Counted from the first letter of the stretch, positions 1 through 5,551 are shown. The stretch is DNA of 7,784 nucleotides from Actinomycetales bacterium (GCA_012513165.1 JAAZCT010000340.1:1-7784); one strand, 5' to 3'. The notes: generated by a model not told the origin, from the sequence alone. Made by a program: numbers and translations.

Positions 1-81
1 CCTCAGGTCCACCCGCGACGTGGTGAGCAGCGAGATGCTTGCGACCGTCGGCCTGCGGTCTACGAGTTCACCGGTTCCTGA
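1..81 (+). CDS. Possible 3' end of an unidentified gene (partial, weak)
   Basis: Reading from base 1 there is an open frame of 26 codons ending in TGA at 79-81, with C-terminal residues AVYEFTGS. If real, it is the tail of a plus-strand gene converging on yajQ, with only 7 bases between the stops. The support is thin: the second plus frame is also open here, and its first codons have a more GC-rich third position than this frame. A minus-strand frame is open too. I do not recognise the peptide and assign no function. The stretch could equally be non-coding. Confidence 0.2.
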   Translation, partial: PQVHPRRGEQRDACDRRPAVYEFTGS

Positions 82-88
82 GCGCGTA

Positions 89-580
89 TCAGCGGTAGTT
101 CGTGAACTGGGCTGCGAAGTCCAGATCGGCGCCCTTGACGAGTGCGATGACTGCTTGCAGGTCGTCGCGCTTCTTGCTGGTGACGCGCAGTTCGTCGCCT
201 TGGATCTGAACCTTGATGCCCTTGGGTCCTTCGTCGCGAATCAGCTTGCTGAGCTTTTTGGCCTGCTCGGTGCTGATGCCTTCGCCCAAGGTGGACGAGA
301 TCTTGGTGTCCTTGCCGGACTGGCGGGGTTCTCCAGCGTCAAGCGACTTCAACGAAATGTCGCGCTTGATCAGCTTTTCTTTGAAAACGTCGAGCACAGC
401 GAGAGCGCGTTCTTCAGCATTCGCAGTGATTTCGATGCCCCATTCGCCACTCCAGTCGATGGTGGCGCCGGTGTTCTTGAAGTCGTAGCGAGTGGCGATT
501 TCGCGCTGAGCCTGGTTGAGTGCGTTGTCGGCTTCTTGACGGTCAATCTTGCTGACAATGTCGAAGGAAGAATCGGCCAT
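89..580 (-). CDS. yajQ: YajQ family nucleotide-binding protein (DUF520)
   Basis: The product is a 163-residue cytosolic protein of the YajQ/DUF520 family, the usual length for this family. The family folds as two RNP-like domains and binds nucleotides; some members bind RNA or cyclic di-GMP, but no single cellular role is settled. The start [13 protein letters not shown] and the motif ATRYDFKN (residues 29-36) are typical. The C-terminal half carries [19 protein letters not shown], the conserved final strand and helix. The ATG at 580-578 was chosen over an upstream in-frame start at 694 because AGGAG lies 5 bases before it. It also begins exactly where family similarity begins, and the longer version would run through the promoter region and into the tRNA-Tyr gene. 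It is transcribed divergently from tRNA-Tyr. Family is certain; biochemical role is not. Confidence 0.95.
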   Translation of the reverse strand: MADSSFDIVSKIDRQEADNALNQAQREIATRYDFKNTGATIDWSGEWGIEITANAEERALAVLDVFKEKLIKRDISLKSLDAGEPRQSGKDTKISSTLGEGISTEQAKKLSKLIRDEGPKGIKVQIQGDELRVTSKKRDDLQAVIALVKGADLDFAAQFTNYR

Positions 581-610
581 GGCTGCTCCTAGGCGTTCGG
601 CAGGTACTGG

Positions 611-641
611 GTGACACCACCATACGTTGGTGCGGTAATCT
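611..641 (+). promoter_or_regulatory. Candidate promoter for tRNA-Tyr
   Basis: GTGACA (611-616) resembles a -35 box and TAATCT (636-641) matches the actinobacterial TAnnnT -10 pattern. The 19-base spacer is longer than ideal. The predicted start near 648 gives a leader of about 25 bases before the tRNA. On the other strand TATGGT (624-619) could be the -10 of the divergent yajQ promoter, so the two promoters would overlap. A short inverted repeat, CACCA-TACGT-TGGTG (618-632), lies between. This is inference from sequence only. Confidence 0.4.
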
Positions 642-672
642 TGCTTGCCGTCCCCCCTTTGCGGAGGACGCT

Positions 673-754
673 GGCAGGTTGCCCGAGTGGCCAAAGGGAG
701 CTGACTGTAACTCAGCCGTCATCGACTTCAGAGGTTCGAATCCTCTACCTGCCA
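673..754 (+). tRNA. tRNA-Tyr (anticodon GTA)
   Basis: An 82-base class II tRNA with a long variable arm, as expected for tyrosine in bacteria. The acceptor stem GGCAGGT (673-679) pairs with ACCTGCC (747-753), with A754 as discriminator. The anticodon arm is CTGA-CTGTAAC-TCAG with GTA at 707-709. The T-arm is AGAGG-TTCGAAT-CCTCT. The next bases are CCC, so the 3' CCA is not encoded and must be added after transcription. Confidence 0.97.
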
Positions 755-760
755 CCCGAT

Positions 761-800
761 TGAAGGCCCGTGTACTTAGGTACCGGGCCTTCAGTTTTGT
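761..800 (+). terminator. Intrinsic terminator after tRNA-Tyr
   Basis: TGAAGGCCCG (761-770) pairs perfectly with CGGGCCTTCA (784-793). After a bulged T771 the stem continues as GTAC (772-775) with GTAC (780-783) around a TTAG loop. GTTTTGT follows the stem. It begins 6 bases after the tRNA end and should end the tRNA-Tyr transcript before pyrD. Confidence 0.85.
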
Positions 801-847
801 CTCTAGCCGCTGGCAATCGCGGTAGCGAACGCAAACTTGGAGTGGAC

Positions 848-860
848 TAGGCTCAAGGCG
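848..860 (+). promoter_or_regulatory. Candidate -10 box of a leaderless pyrD promoter
   Basis: TAGGCT (848-853) fits TAnnnT and its last T lies exactly 7 bases before the G of the pyrD GTG at 860, so transcription would start on the start codon. No well-placed Shine-Dalgarno sequence is present; only AAGG sits next to the start, which is too close. The -35 region is poor (TAGCGA at 824-829). Leaderless transcripts are common in actinobacteria; its use here is inferred. Confidence 0.5.
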
Positions 861-1891
861 TGGTTTATCGCACCGTCTTCGACAAGGCCCTCACTCGAAC
901 CGACCCCGAGCAGATCCATCATGTGGCGTTTTCGGCGATTCGGGCCGGACGTTTCGCCACTCCCGCGATGTTTCCGGTCTCGACGAAGCCGGTCGAGGTC
1001 ATGGGCATCGAGTTCCCCCACAGGTTTGGGCTCGCGGCTGGCTTCGACAAAAATGTTAAGGGCGTTGTCCCGCTTTCGAACCTCGGTTTCGGCCACGTAG
1101 AGGTCGGCACCATCACCGGACAAGCTCAGCCGGGCAACCCGAAGCCTCGTTTGTTCCGTCTTGTCGACGATCAGTGCATCATCAACCGGATGGGTTTCAA
1201 CAACGTAGGCGCAGCCGAGGCGGCGTCGCGGTTGCACCGACTGCGTGCCACCAAAGCGGGGGCGAAGGCCGTCATCGGAGTCAACATTGGCAAGACCAAA
1301 GTTGTCGAACCCGAACGTGCGGTAGACGACTACGCGCTGAGCGCCCGACTCTTGGCTCCTTTCGCGGACTACCTCGTGGTCAACGTGTCTTCGCCAAACA
1401 CGCCCGGACTCCGCGACTTGCAAGCGGTCGAGTCACTTCAGCCGATTTTGAGTGTGGTCAAGGAGATTGCGGATCAACAACGCAACCGTGTCCCGCTCGT
1501 GGTGAAAATCGCACCAGACCTCAGCGATGAAGACATCGAGGCAGTGACCGCACTAGCGCTCGATCTCGGACTCGACGGGATCAGCGCCGCCAACACCACC
1601 ATTCGTCGTCCCGAGAGCCTCAATGCGTCGCGTGAGCAGATCGAGCAGATTGGTGCCGGCGGACTTTCGGGCCCAATATTGCGAGATCGCGCGGTCGAGA
1701 TCGTGAAGAATATCCGGGCTCAAGCCCAAGATCGGCTGGCGATTATTGGCGTGGGCGGCATCGTGACCGCTGATGATGTCCGAGAGCGAATCGAAGCCGG
1801 GGCCGATTTGGTGCAGGGTTACACTGCCTTTATCTATGAAGGTCCGGCGTGGCCTTCAAAGATGGCGCGCGCTGCAATGGAGGCTTCCTGA
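860..1891 (+). CDS. pyrD: Dihydroorotate dehydrogenase (quinone), class 2
   Basis: The enzyme oxidises dihydroorotate to orotate, the fourth step of pyrimidine synthesis, passing electrons through FMN to membrane quinone. The 343-residue protein is normal for class 2, which has an N-terminal helical extension (about residues 1-45) that docks on the membrane. The FMN barrel follows: GLAAGFDKN (57-65), INRMGFNN (108-115), and NVSSPNTPGLRDLQ (175-188). The last holds the serine base typical of class 2 in place of the class 1 cysteine. Next come KIAPD (216-220), ANTT (244-247), GGLSG (267-271) and GVGGI (297-301), the FMN phosphate-binding elements. The GTG start at 860 keeps the full amphipathic N-terminus; the start appears leaderless. 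The gene stands alone between two tRNA units, not in a pyr operon. Confidence 0.97.
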   Translation: MVYRTVFDKALTRTDPEQIHHVAFSAIRAGRFATPAMFPVSTKPVEVMGIEFPHRFGLAAGFDKNVKGVVPLSNLGFGHVEVGTITGQAQPGNPKPRLFRLVDDQCIINRMGFNNVGAAEAASRLHRLRATKAGAKAVIGVNIGKTKVVEPERAVDDYALSARLLAPFADYLVVNVSSPNTPGLRDLQAVESLQPILSVVKEIADQQRNRVPLVVKIAPDLSDEDIEAVTALALDLGLDGISAANTTIRRPESLNASREQIEQIGAGGLSGPILRDRAVEIVKNIRAQAQDRLAIIGVGGIVTADDVRERIEAGADLVQGYTAFIYEGPAWPSKMARAAMEAS

Positions 1892-1922
1892 GCGGTCGCA
1901 AAACCCCAATAGGGACCCCGAT

Positions 1923-1952
1923 TTGAAACCAGATCGCCTGAAAGGGTATCTT
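1923..1952 (+). promoter_or_regulatory. Promoter for tRNA-Thr, tRNA-Met and rpmG
   Basis: TTGAAA (1923-1928), an 18-base spacer and TATCTT (1947-1952) form a good housekeeping-sigma promoter. The predicted start near 1959 leaves about 7 bases before the tRNA-Thr 5' end. No terminator-like structure lies between here and the end of rpmG, so the two tRNAs and rpmG are probably one transcript. Confidence 0.7.
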
Positions 1953-1965
1953 TGCTTGTCGGCTT

Positions 1966-2038
1966 GCCCCTTTAGCTCAGTCGGCAGAGCGTTTCCATGG
2001 TAAGGAAAAGGTCTACGGTTCGATTCCGTAAAGGGGCT
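1966..2038 (+). tRNA. tRNA-Thr (anticodon GGT)
   Basis: A 73-base cloverleaf. The acceptor stem GCCCCTT (1966-1972) pairs with AAGGGGC (2031-2037), with T2038 as discriminator. The anticodon arm is TTTCC-ATGGTAA-GGAAA with GGT at 1999-2001. The T-arm is TACGG-TTCGATT-CCGTA. CCA is not encoded. It is the first gene of the tRNA-Thr, tRNA-Met, rpmG cluster, which is also found as thrT-metT-rpmG in mycobacteria. Confidence 0.97.
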
Positions 2039-2068
2039 CTGGGAAAGAGGACACTCGATCCCTACTAC

Positions 2069-2142
2069 GGCTGGGTAGCTCAGGTGGTCAGAGCGCACGA
2101 CTCATAATCGTGAGGTCGCGGGTTCGAGTCCCGCCCCAGCTA
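2069..2142 (+). tRNA. Elongator tRNA-Met (anticodon CAT)
   Basis: A 74-base cloverleaf. The anticodon arm is CACGA-CTCATAA-TCGTG with CAT at 2103-2105, and the T-arm is GCGGG-TTCGAGT-CCCGC. The acceptor stem GGCTGGG (2069-2075) pairs with CCCAGCT (2135-2141), so the first pair is G1:U72 rather than G:C; A2142 is the discriminator. The initiator is excluded because the anticodon stem lacks the three consecutive G:C pairs next to the loop and position 1 is not an unpaired C. A CAT tRNA could also be the lysidine-modified tRNA-Ile, but the position after tRNA-Thr and before rpmG matches metT of mycobacteria. CCA is not encoded. Confidence 0.92.
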
Positions 2143-2188
2143 CAGCACAACTAGAAGCAATATCGATCGATTTAAGAAGAGGCACACC

Positions 2189-2359
2189 GTGGCCAGCAAG
2201 AGTTCAGTAGTCCGTCCAAAGATCACTTTGGCATGCACCGAGTGCAAAGAACGCAACTACATCACCAAGAAGAGCCGTCGGAACAACCCTGATCGTCTCG
2301 ATCTGAAGAAGTTCTGCCCGCGTTGCAAGACGCACCAGGTTCACCGCGAAACTCGCTGA
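2189..2359 (+). CDS. rpmG: 50S ribosomal protein L33, zinc-ribbon form
   Basis: A 56-residue large-subunit ribosomal protein beginning [20 protein letters not shown]. Two CxxC pairs, Cys16/Cys19 (CTEC) and Cys43/Cys46 (CPRC), show that it is the zinc-binding C+ form of L33 rather than the cysteine-free form induced under zinc starvation in actinobacteria. The segment [21 protein letters not shown] is the conserved core. The start is GTG at 2189 with AGAAGAGG (2175-2182) 6 bases before it. It lies 46 bases after tRNA-Met and is followed by a strong terminator, so it is the last gene of the tRNA-Thr/tRNA-Met transcript. The basic composition fits 23S rRNA binding near the E site. Confidence 0.97.
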   Translation: MASKSSVVRPKITLACTECKERNYITKKSRRNNPDRLDLKKFCPRCKTHQVHRETR

Positions 2360-2368
2360 TTTATTTTT

Positions 2369-2410
2369 CACAAAACCTCCGGCCCGCTTGGGCCGGAGGT
2401 TTTGTGTTTT
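2369..2410 (+). terminator. Strong intrinsic terminator after rpmG
   Basis: A perfect 17-base-pair stem, 2369-2385 with 2390-2406, with a GCTT loop and a GC-rich core (CCTCCGGCCC/GGGCCGGAGG). It is followed by TTTT (2407-2410). It lies 9 bases after the rpmG stop and insulates murB from the tRNA-rpmG transcript. Confidence 0.93.
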
Positions 2411-2413
2411 CGG

Positions 2414-2427
2414 TAGCGTCTGATCTA
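2414..2427 (+). promoter_or_regulatory. Candidate -10 box of a leaderless murB promoter
   Basis: TAGCGT (2414-2419) fits TAnnnT and is followed after 7 bases by the murB ATG. The start of transcription would fall on or one base before the start codon. No Shine-Dalgarno sequence is visible before murB. The -35 region would lie inside the 3' arm of the preceding terminator and does not resemble TTGACA. Inferred from spacing. Confidence 0.5.
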
Positions 2428-3446
2428 TGAGACTTTCGGAAGTCACGACCCTGCGGTTGGGCGGCCCTGCGGCCCGCCTCGAAACAGCCGCGACTGAAAC
2501 CGAGTTGATCGAACTCGTTTCAGCAGCCGATGACGCAAACGATCCTGTGCTGTTGATTGCCGGCGGCAGCAACCTCGTGATCAGTGATGAAGGTTTTGCC
2601 GGCAATGCGGTCTTGGTGCGCACTCGGGGAATCGAGGTCGATCAGGATGCGTGCAGTGGCGCTACCGTCACGGTTGCAGCGGGGGAGACGTTTGACGACT
2701 TCGTGCAGCTGGCGATCAACAACGAATGGATCGGCCTAGAAGCGCTTTCGGGCATTCCTGGCTCCGTGGGTGCCACCCCGGTCCAGAACGTTGGCGCGTA
2801 CGGCCAAGAAATCGCGGACACGGTCATCCGGGTGCGCACCTGGGACCGCGAAGCCAAACAAGTCCGCACGTTCATGCACGGCGATTGTGAGTTCTCGTAC
2901 CGGATGAGTCGTTTTAAGCGCGAACCGAACCGGTATGTCGTGTTGTCAGTGACGTTCCAGTTCGAGTTAGGCACAGCCTCGGCTCCGATCAAGTACCAAG
3001 AACTGGCTTCTCGTCTAGGAGTCGAGCCGGGTGCGCGGGTTCCGACGTCCGCGGTGCGTGAGCAGGTCCTTGCGCTGCGGTCGAGCAAAGGTATGGTGCT
3101 GGACGCGACGGATCACGACACGTGGAGTGCTGGCTCGTTCTTCATGAACCCGATCGTGACTACTGAGCAAGCCGCAAGGTTGCCCGCAGACGCACCGCGT
3201 CACGCCCAGCCTGATGGCCGAGTTAAGACCAGCGCAGCGTGGCTCATCGACCAAGCGGGCTTTTCGAAGGGTTATGCGGGCGACGGAGTCAGCCTCTCGG
3301 CGAAACATCCACTCGCGCTCACCAACCGGGGTTCAGGCACGGCTGCGGCGCTCGTCGCATTGGCGCAGGAAGTGCAGGCAGGTGTTCGCGAAGTGTTCGG
3401 AATCGAATTAGAGCCAGAACCGGTCTTGATCAACCTCACGTGGTGA
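2427..3446 (+). CDS. murB: UDP-N-acetylmuramate dehydrogenase
   Basis: MurB reduces UDP-GlcNAc-enolpyruvate to UDP-MurNAc with NADPH and FAD, the second committed step of peptidoglycan precursor synthesis in the cytosol. The 339 residues match the type I enzyme, close in length to that of E. coli. The FAD-binding part shows TTLRLGGPA (7-15), LLIAGGSNL (42-50), GLEALSGIPGSVGATPVQNVG (103-123) and GAYGQEI (123-129). FSYRMSRFK (156-164) holds the conserved Tyr-Arg. AGSFFMNP (235-242) carries the catalytic serine (Ser237) that protonates the intermediate. AAWLIDQAGFSKG (270-282) and the C-terminal LEPEP (328-332), with the conserved active-site glutamate, complete the family pattern. The ATG at 2427 matches the conserved N-terminus and appears leaderless. 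The last codons form one arm of a long hairpin with the 3' flank. It stands alone here, not in a division and cell wall cluster. Confidence 0.97.
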   Translation: MRLSEVTTLRLGGPAARLETAATETELIELVSAADDANDPVLLIAGGSNLVISDEGFAGNAVLVRTRGIEVDQDACSGATVTVAAGETFDDFVQLAINNEWIGLEALSGIPGSVGATPVQNVGAYGQEIADTVIRVRTWDREAKQVRTFMHGDCEFSYRMSRFKREPNRYVVLSVTFQFELGTASAPIKYQELASRLGVEPGARVPTSAVREQVLALRSSKGMVLDATDHDTWSAGSFFMNPIVTTEQAARLPADAPRHAQPDGRVKTSAAWLIDQAGFSKGYAGDGVSLSAKHPLALTNRGSGTAAALVALAQEVQAGVREVFGIELEPEPVLINLTW

Positions 3447-3465
3447 TCAAGACCGGCTCTGGCTC
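3411..3465. terminator. Long hairpin at the murB / DUF4190 convergence
   Basis: GAGCCAGA (3411-3418) pairs with TCTGGCTC (3458-3465), and CCGGTCTTGATCA (3420-3432) pairs with TGATCAAGACCGG (3444-3456). The only mismatch is A3419:C3457, giving 21 pairs in 22 around an 11-base loop. It includes the last 12 codons of murB and its stop, and ends 8 bases before the stop of the facing gene. There is no clean T-run on either side, so it is a candidate bidirectional U-poor terminator or a 3'-end stabiliser for both mRNAs. Confidence 0.65.
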
Positions 3466-3472
3466 CAAAGAT

Positions 3473-3919
3473 TTAGCGGCTCACTGCGCCCAGAGCGCTT
3501 GAGTAGGTTTCGTTTTCGAGTTCCGAAAAAATCTCCGGACTTGATGCGGCGAAGATAATGAAAAATAACACGGCGAGAATCAACGCGATAATCGAGAGAA
3601 TCAAAATAATTGTCGAAACGATTCCGAGAATCTTGCCCACGAGGGCTTCAGTGCGCCCATCATATTGAGCGGGATTTGCGTCGATCTCTTTCAGGGTTTT
3701 ATTTCCCATAACCCAAGCAAATGGGCCCAACAGTTGGCAAAGGAAGAATCCGGCGACGCCCAATACGAGAACGAGGATTGCTTGGGGGTGTTTGGGGCGG
3801 AAGCCCTGCCCGTAGGCCGGTTGGGCCCCAGGAGGCGGATACTGCTGACCTTGGCCTAGATAGGGCTGAGGCCCGGGTGCAGATTGATTTCCCTGATTCG
3901 GGGGTGGCAGATCGCTCAT
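3473..3919 (-). CDS. DUF4190-type small membrane protein, second tandem copy
   Basis: The 148-residue protein has a disordered Pro/Gly/Gln/Tyr-rich N-terminus (about residues 1-42, with LGQGQQYPPP). Two hydrophobic helices follow, about 47-71 and 94-125. Between them is a polar loop, MGNKTLKEIDANPAQYDGR, typical of DUF4190-like proteins in which a short repeat of membrane helix plus (K/R)xLxEIDxxP is conserved. It should sit in the cytoplasmic membrane with a short charged C-terminus; there is no cleavable signal peptide. The function is unknown. The ATG at 3919 was preferred over an in-frame upstream start at 3976 because the tandem copy begins the same way (MSxxPPP) with the same GGAAGA-like ribosome site 9 bases upstream. 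The upstream start would lie inside a long hairpin. It is 72 bases downstream of its paralogue and converges on murB. Confidence 0.8.
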   Translation of the reverse strand: MSDLPPPNQGNQSAPGPQPYLGQGQQYPPPGAQPAYGQGFRPKHPQAILVLVLGVAGFFLCQLLGPFAWVMGNKTLKEIDANPAQYDGRTEALVGKILGIVSTIILILSIIALILAVLFFIIFAASSPEIFSELENETYSSALGAVSR

Positions 3920-3939
3920 GCCGAAGATTCTTCCATGGG

Positions 3940-3982
3940 TGCCGTGTGCGCGCCTCGTCGAATCGAGTTCGCGCACACGGCA
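3940..3982 (-). other. Hairpin between the two DUF4190-type paralogues
   Basis: Bases 3940-3952 (TGCCGTGTGCGCG) pair perfectly with 3970-3982 (CGCGCACACGGCA), 13 base pairs. Inside, CTCG (3954-3957) pairs with CGAG (3964-3967) around a six-base loop. In the direction of transcription it begins 9 bases after the stop of the first paralogue and ends 20 bases before the start of the second. No T-run follows, so it is not a classical terminator. It may be a U-poor terminator, a processing or stability element, or control over translation of the second gene. Confidence 0.65.
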
Positions 3983-3991
3983 TGAAACTCA

Positions 3992-4450
3992 CTAGGAAGA
4001 AACCGTGGTGACGGCGTTGTATGTCGGTGCGAGAGCAGCGTCCAACTCTTCTTGGAATTCAGGGGAAGCGATGATCCAGGCGAAGAGCGCGACGAACACG
4101 ATGATCCCCACGACGAAGAGGACCGTGCTGACGATTCCCATGACTTTGCCGGCAACGAGTTGGCCGCGGCCCTCATACATGCCCGGGTTCGCGTCAACTT
4201 GTTTGATTGCTTTGCTGCCCATGATCCACGGGGCGATCCCCAAGGGAAGACAACACATGAAAACTAGGACGATGCTGACGATGCCCAACACAAGGGTCGT
4301 GGTCGCCTGTGGGTGCTGGGGCTTGGCTCCACCGTACGGTGATTGAGACCCAGCGGGCTGGCCATAAGGAGTCGGGTTCACGGGTGGGTACTGCTGACCT
4401 TGGCCTTGATACGGCTCTTGACCTGGGTAGGGGGGAGGCATGTTGCTCAT
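3992..4450 (-). CDS. DUF4190-type small membrane protein, first tandem copy
   Basis: A 152-residue protein built like its downstream neighbour. A Pro/Gly/Gln/Tyr-rich, probably disordered N-terminus spans about residues 1-45 (YQGQGQQYPPV, YGQP, SPYGG). There is one membrane helix at about 52-77 and a polar loop, MGSKAIKQVDANPGMYEGRG. A second helix lies at about 103-128, followed by a short acidic tail (EFQEELDAAL). The shared HPQA, DANP, GIVST and loop residues show that the two genes are a tandem duplication that has since diverged. Cys66-Cys67 in the first helix are found only here. The ATG at 4450 has GGGAAG 9 bases upstream. It follows the deaminase gene by 75 bases on the same strand and may share its transcript. 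No function is established. Confidence 0.82.
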   Translation of the reverse strand: MSNMPPPYPGQEPYQGQGQQYPPVNPTPYGQPAGSQSPYGGAKPQHPQATTTLVLGIVSIVLVFMCCLPLGIAPWIMGSKAIKQVDANPGMYEGRGQLVAGKVMGIVSTVLFVVGIIVFVALFAWIIASPEFQEELDAALAPTYNAVTTVSS

Positions 4451-4525
4451 GCAGAGAATCTTCCCACGAGTCGCGTGCCCGCAGGCGTGGCTGTCCGAAA
4501 TTGGTGAACTAGTGAACGGTTAAAC

Positions 4526-5545
4526 CTAGTTTTCGGGCAACGACAGCCAAGCGTCGATTTCTCTGAGCGCCCGAATCTTGATGGCGTCAGGCGCGTAGGA
4601 CACGTCGATCGAGTCGCGTGCCAAGTCGGCGAGTTCCACGTCGGTGAAGTCCTGCGCAGCCCGAAGCAGTGCGTACTGGCCTGCCAGTCGCGTGCCAAAT
4701 AGGAGCGGATCATCTGAACCAAGCGCCACCTTCGCGCCGGCTGACTTGAGTGCTCGAACGGGAACTTCGTTGATGCTCGCATAAACCCCGAGGGACACAT
4801 TCGAGGCGGGACACACCTCCAAGGCAACCCCCGATTCGACAACGCGTTGGAGCAACTCCGGATCCTCTGCAACGCGTACTCCATGTCCCAGTCGCTGGGG
4901 ATGGAGATGATCCAAAACGGTACGTATGTGCGCGGGGCCACGGAGTTCGCCACCGTGGGGGACCAGTTTGAGCCCGGCGCGTTCAGCTATGGCGAAGGCA
5001 GCAGCAAAATCTTCAGTGTCGCCACGGCGCTCATCGTTGGATAGTCCAAATGCGTGTACGCCTCGCCCGGCGAACTTCGCCGCAAGGCGAGCCAGAGTCC
5101 GTGCGTCGAGCGGGTGTCGGATCCGATTTGCGGCGATCACAATGCTCATGTCTAACCCCGTGGCGCGCTTCGCTTCTGCCACGGCATCGAGCACTAATTC
5201 CATAAATGAGGTGATTCCGCCGAACTTGGCTGCGTATCCGGATGGATCGACTTGCATTTCAGTCCAGACCGAACCGTCCTCACGGTCGTCCTCGGCCGCT
5301 TCGCGTACCAGTCGGCGCACGTCGTCTTCCGTGTTCAGAACTGAACGCCCCACATCGTAAAGACGCTGGAACCGAAACCAGCCCTTTTCGTCGGCAGTTG
5401 ACAACGTTGGAGGCCAATCTTCTGTGAGTGCTGCAGGCAGCGCGATGCCATCGCGATTGGCCAATTCTAATAGCGTTCCGTGGCGCATCGACCCGGCAAA
5501 GTGCAAGTGAAGGTGGGCTTTGGGGAGTTCGAGAATCGACCGCAC
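4526..5545 (-). CDS. Adenosine deaminase family metallohydrolase
   Basis: A 339-residue protein of the adenosine/AMP deaminase superfamily (PF00962 type), which hydrolyses the amino group of adenine-type rings with a zinc ion in a TIM barrel. Zinc ligands are visible: His13 and His15 in LPKAHLHLHFAGSM (7-20), His197 in PHGGE (196-200) and Asp278 in GSDDP (276-280). Glu200 is the expected proton shuttle and His221 in RLGHG (218-222) the catalytic histidine. It departs from classical adenosine deaminase: His11 replaces the usual Glu before the HxH motif, FAG replaces LDG after it, and HGGE replaces HAGE. Adenosine is therefore likely but not proven; another aminopurine or 6-aminodeoxyfutalosine is possible. 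The GTG start at 5545 has a -10-like CACGAT placed for a leaderless transcript, and AGGA only 2 bases away. It is the first gene of a possible unit with the two DUF4190-type genes. Confidence 0.85.
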   Translation of the reverse strand: MRSILELPKAHLHLHFAGSMRHGTLLELANRDGIALPAALTEDWPPTLSTADEKGWFRFQRLYDVGRSVLNTEDDVRRLVREAAEDDREDGSVWTEMQVDPSGYAAKFGGITSFMELVLDAVAEAKRATGLDMSIVIAANRIRHPLDARTLARLAAKFAGRGVHAFGLSNDERRGDTEDFAAAFAIAERAGLKLVPHGGELRGPAHIRTVLDHLHPQRLGHGVRVAEDPELLQRVVESGVALEVCPASNVSLGVYASINEVPVRALKSAGAKVALGSDDPLLFGTRLAGQYALLRAAQDFTDVELADLARDSIDVSYAPDAIKIRALREIDAWLSLPEN

Positions 5546-5551
5546 GTTCCT

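Noticed and set aside
20..592. A 190-codon plus-strand open frame covering the yajQ region
   Set aside because: It is antisense to yajQ, which is a certain family match with a good ribosome site. The frame is a by-product of GC-rich codon structure.
581..694. A 38-residue N-terminal extension of YajQ
   Set aside because: It would overlap the tRNA-Tyr gene and its promoter. Family similarity and the AGGAG site both place the start at 580.
803..1423. A long minus-strand frame inside pyrD
   Set aside because: It is the antisense shadow of pyrD with no recognisable domain or ribosome site.
2069..2142. Initiator tRNA, suggested by the CAT anticodon and weak 1:72 pair
   Set aside because: The anticodon stem lacks the three consecutive G:C pairs next to the loop, and position 1 is G pairing with U, not an unpaired C with A.
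3920..3976. A longer N-terminus for the second DUF4190-type protein
   Set aside because: The extension is not shared with the tandem copy and would start within the intergenic hairpin. MSDLPPP matches the paralogue start.
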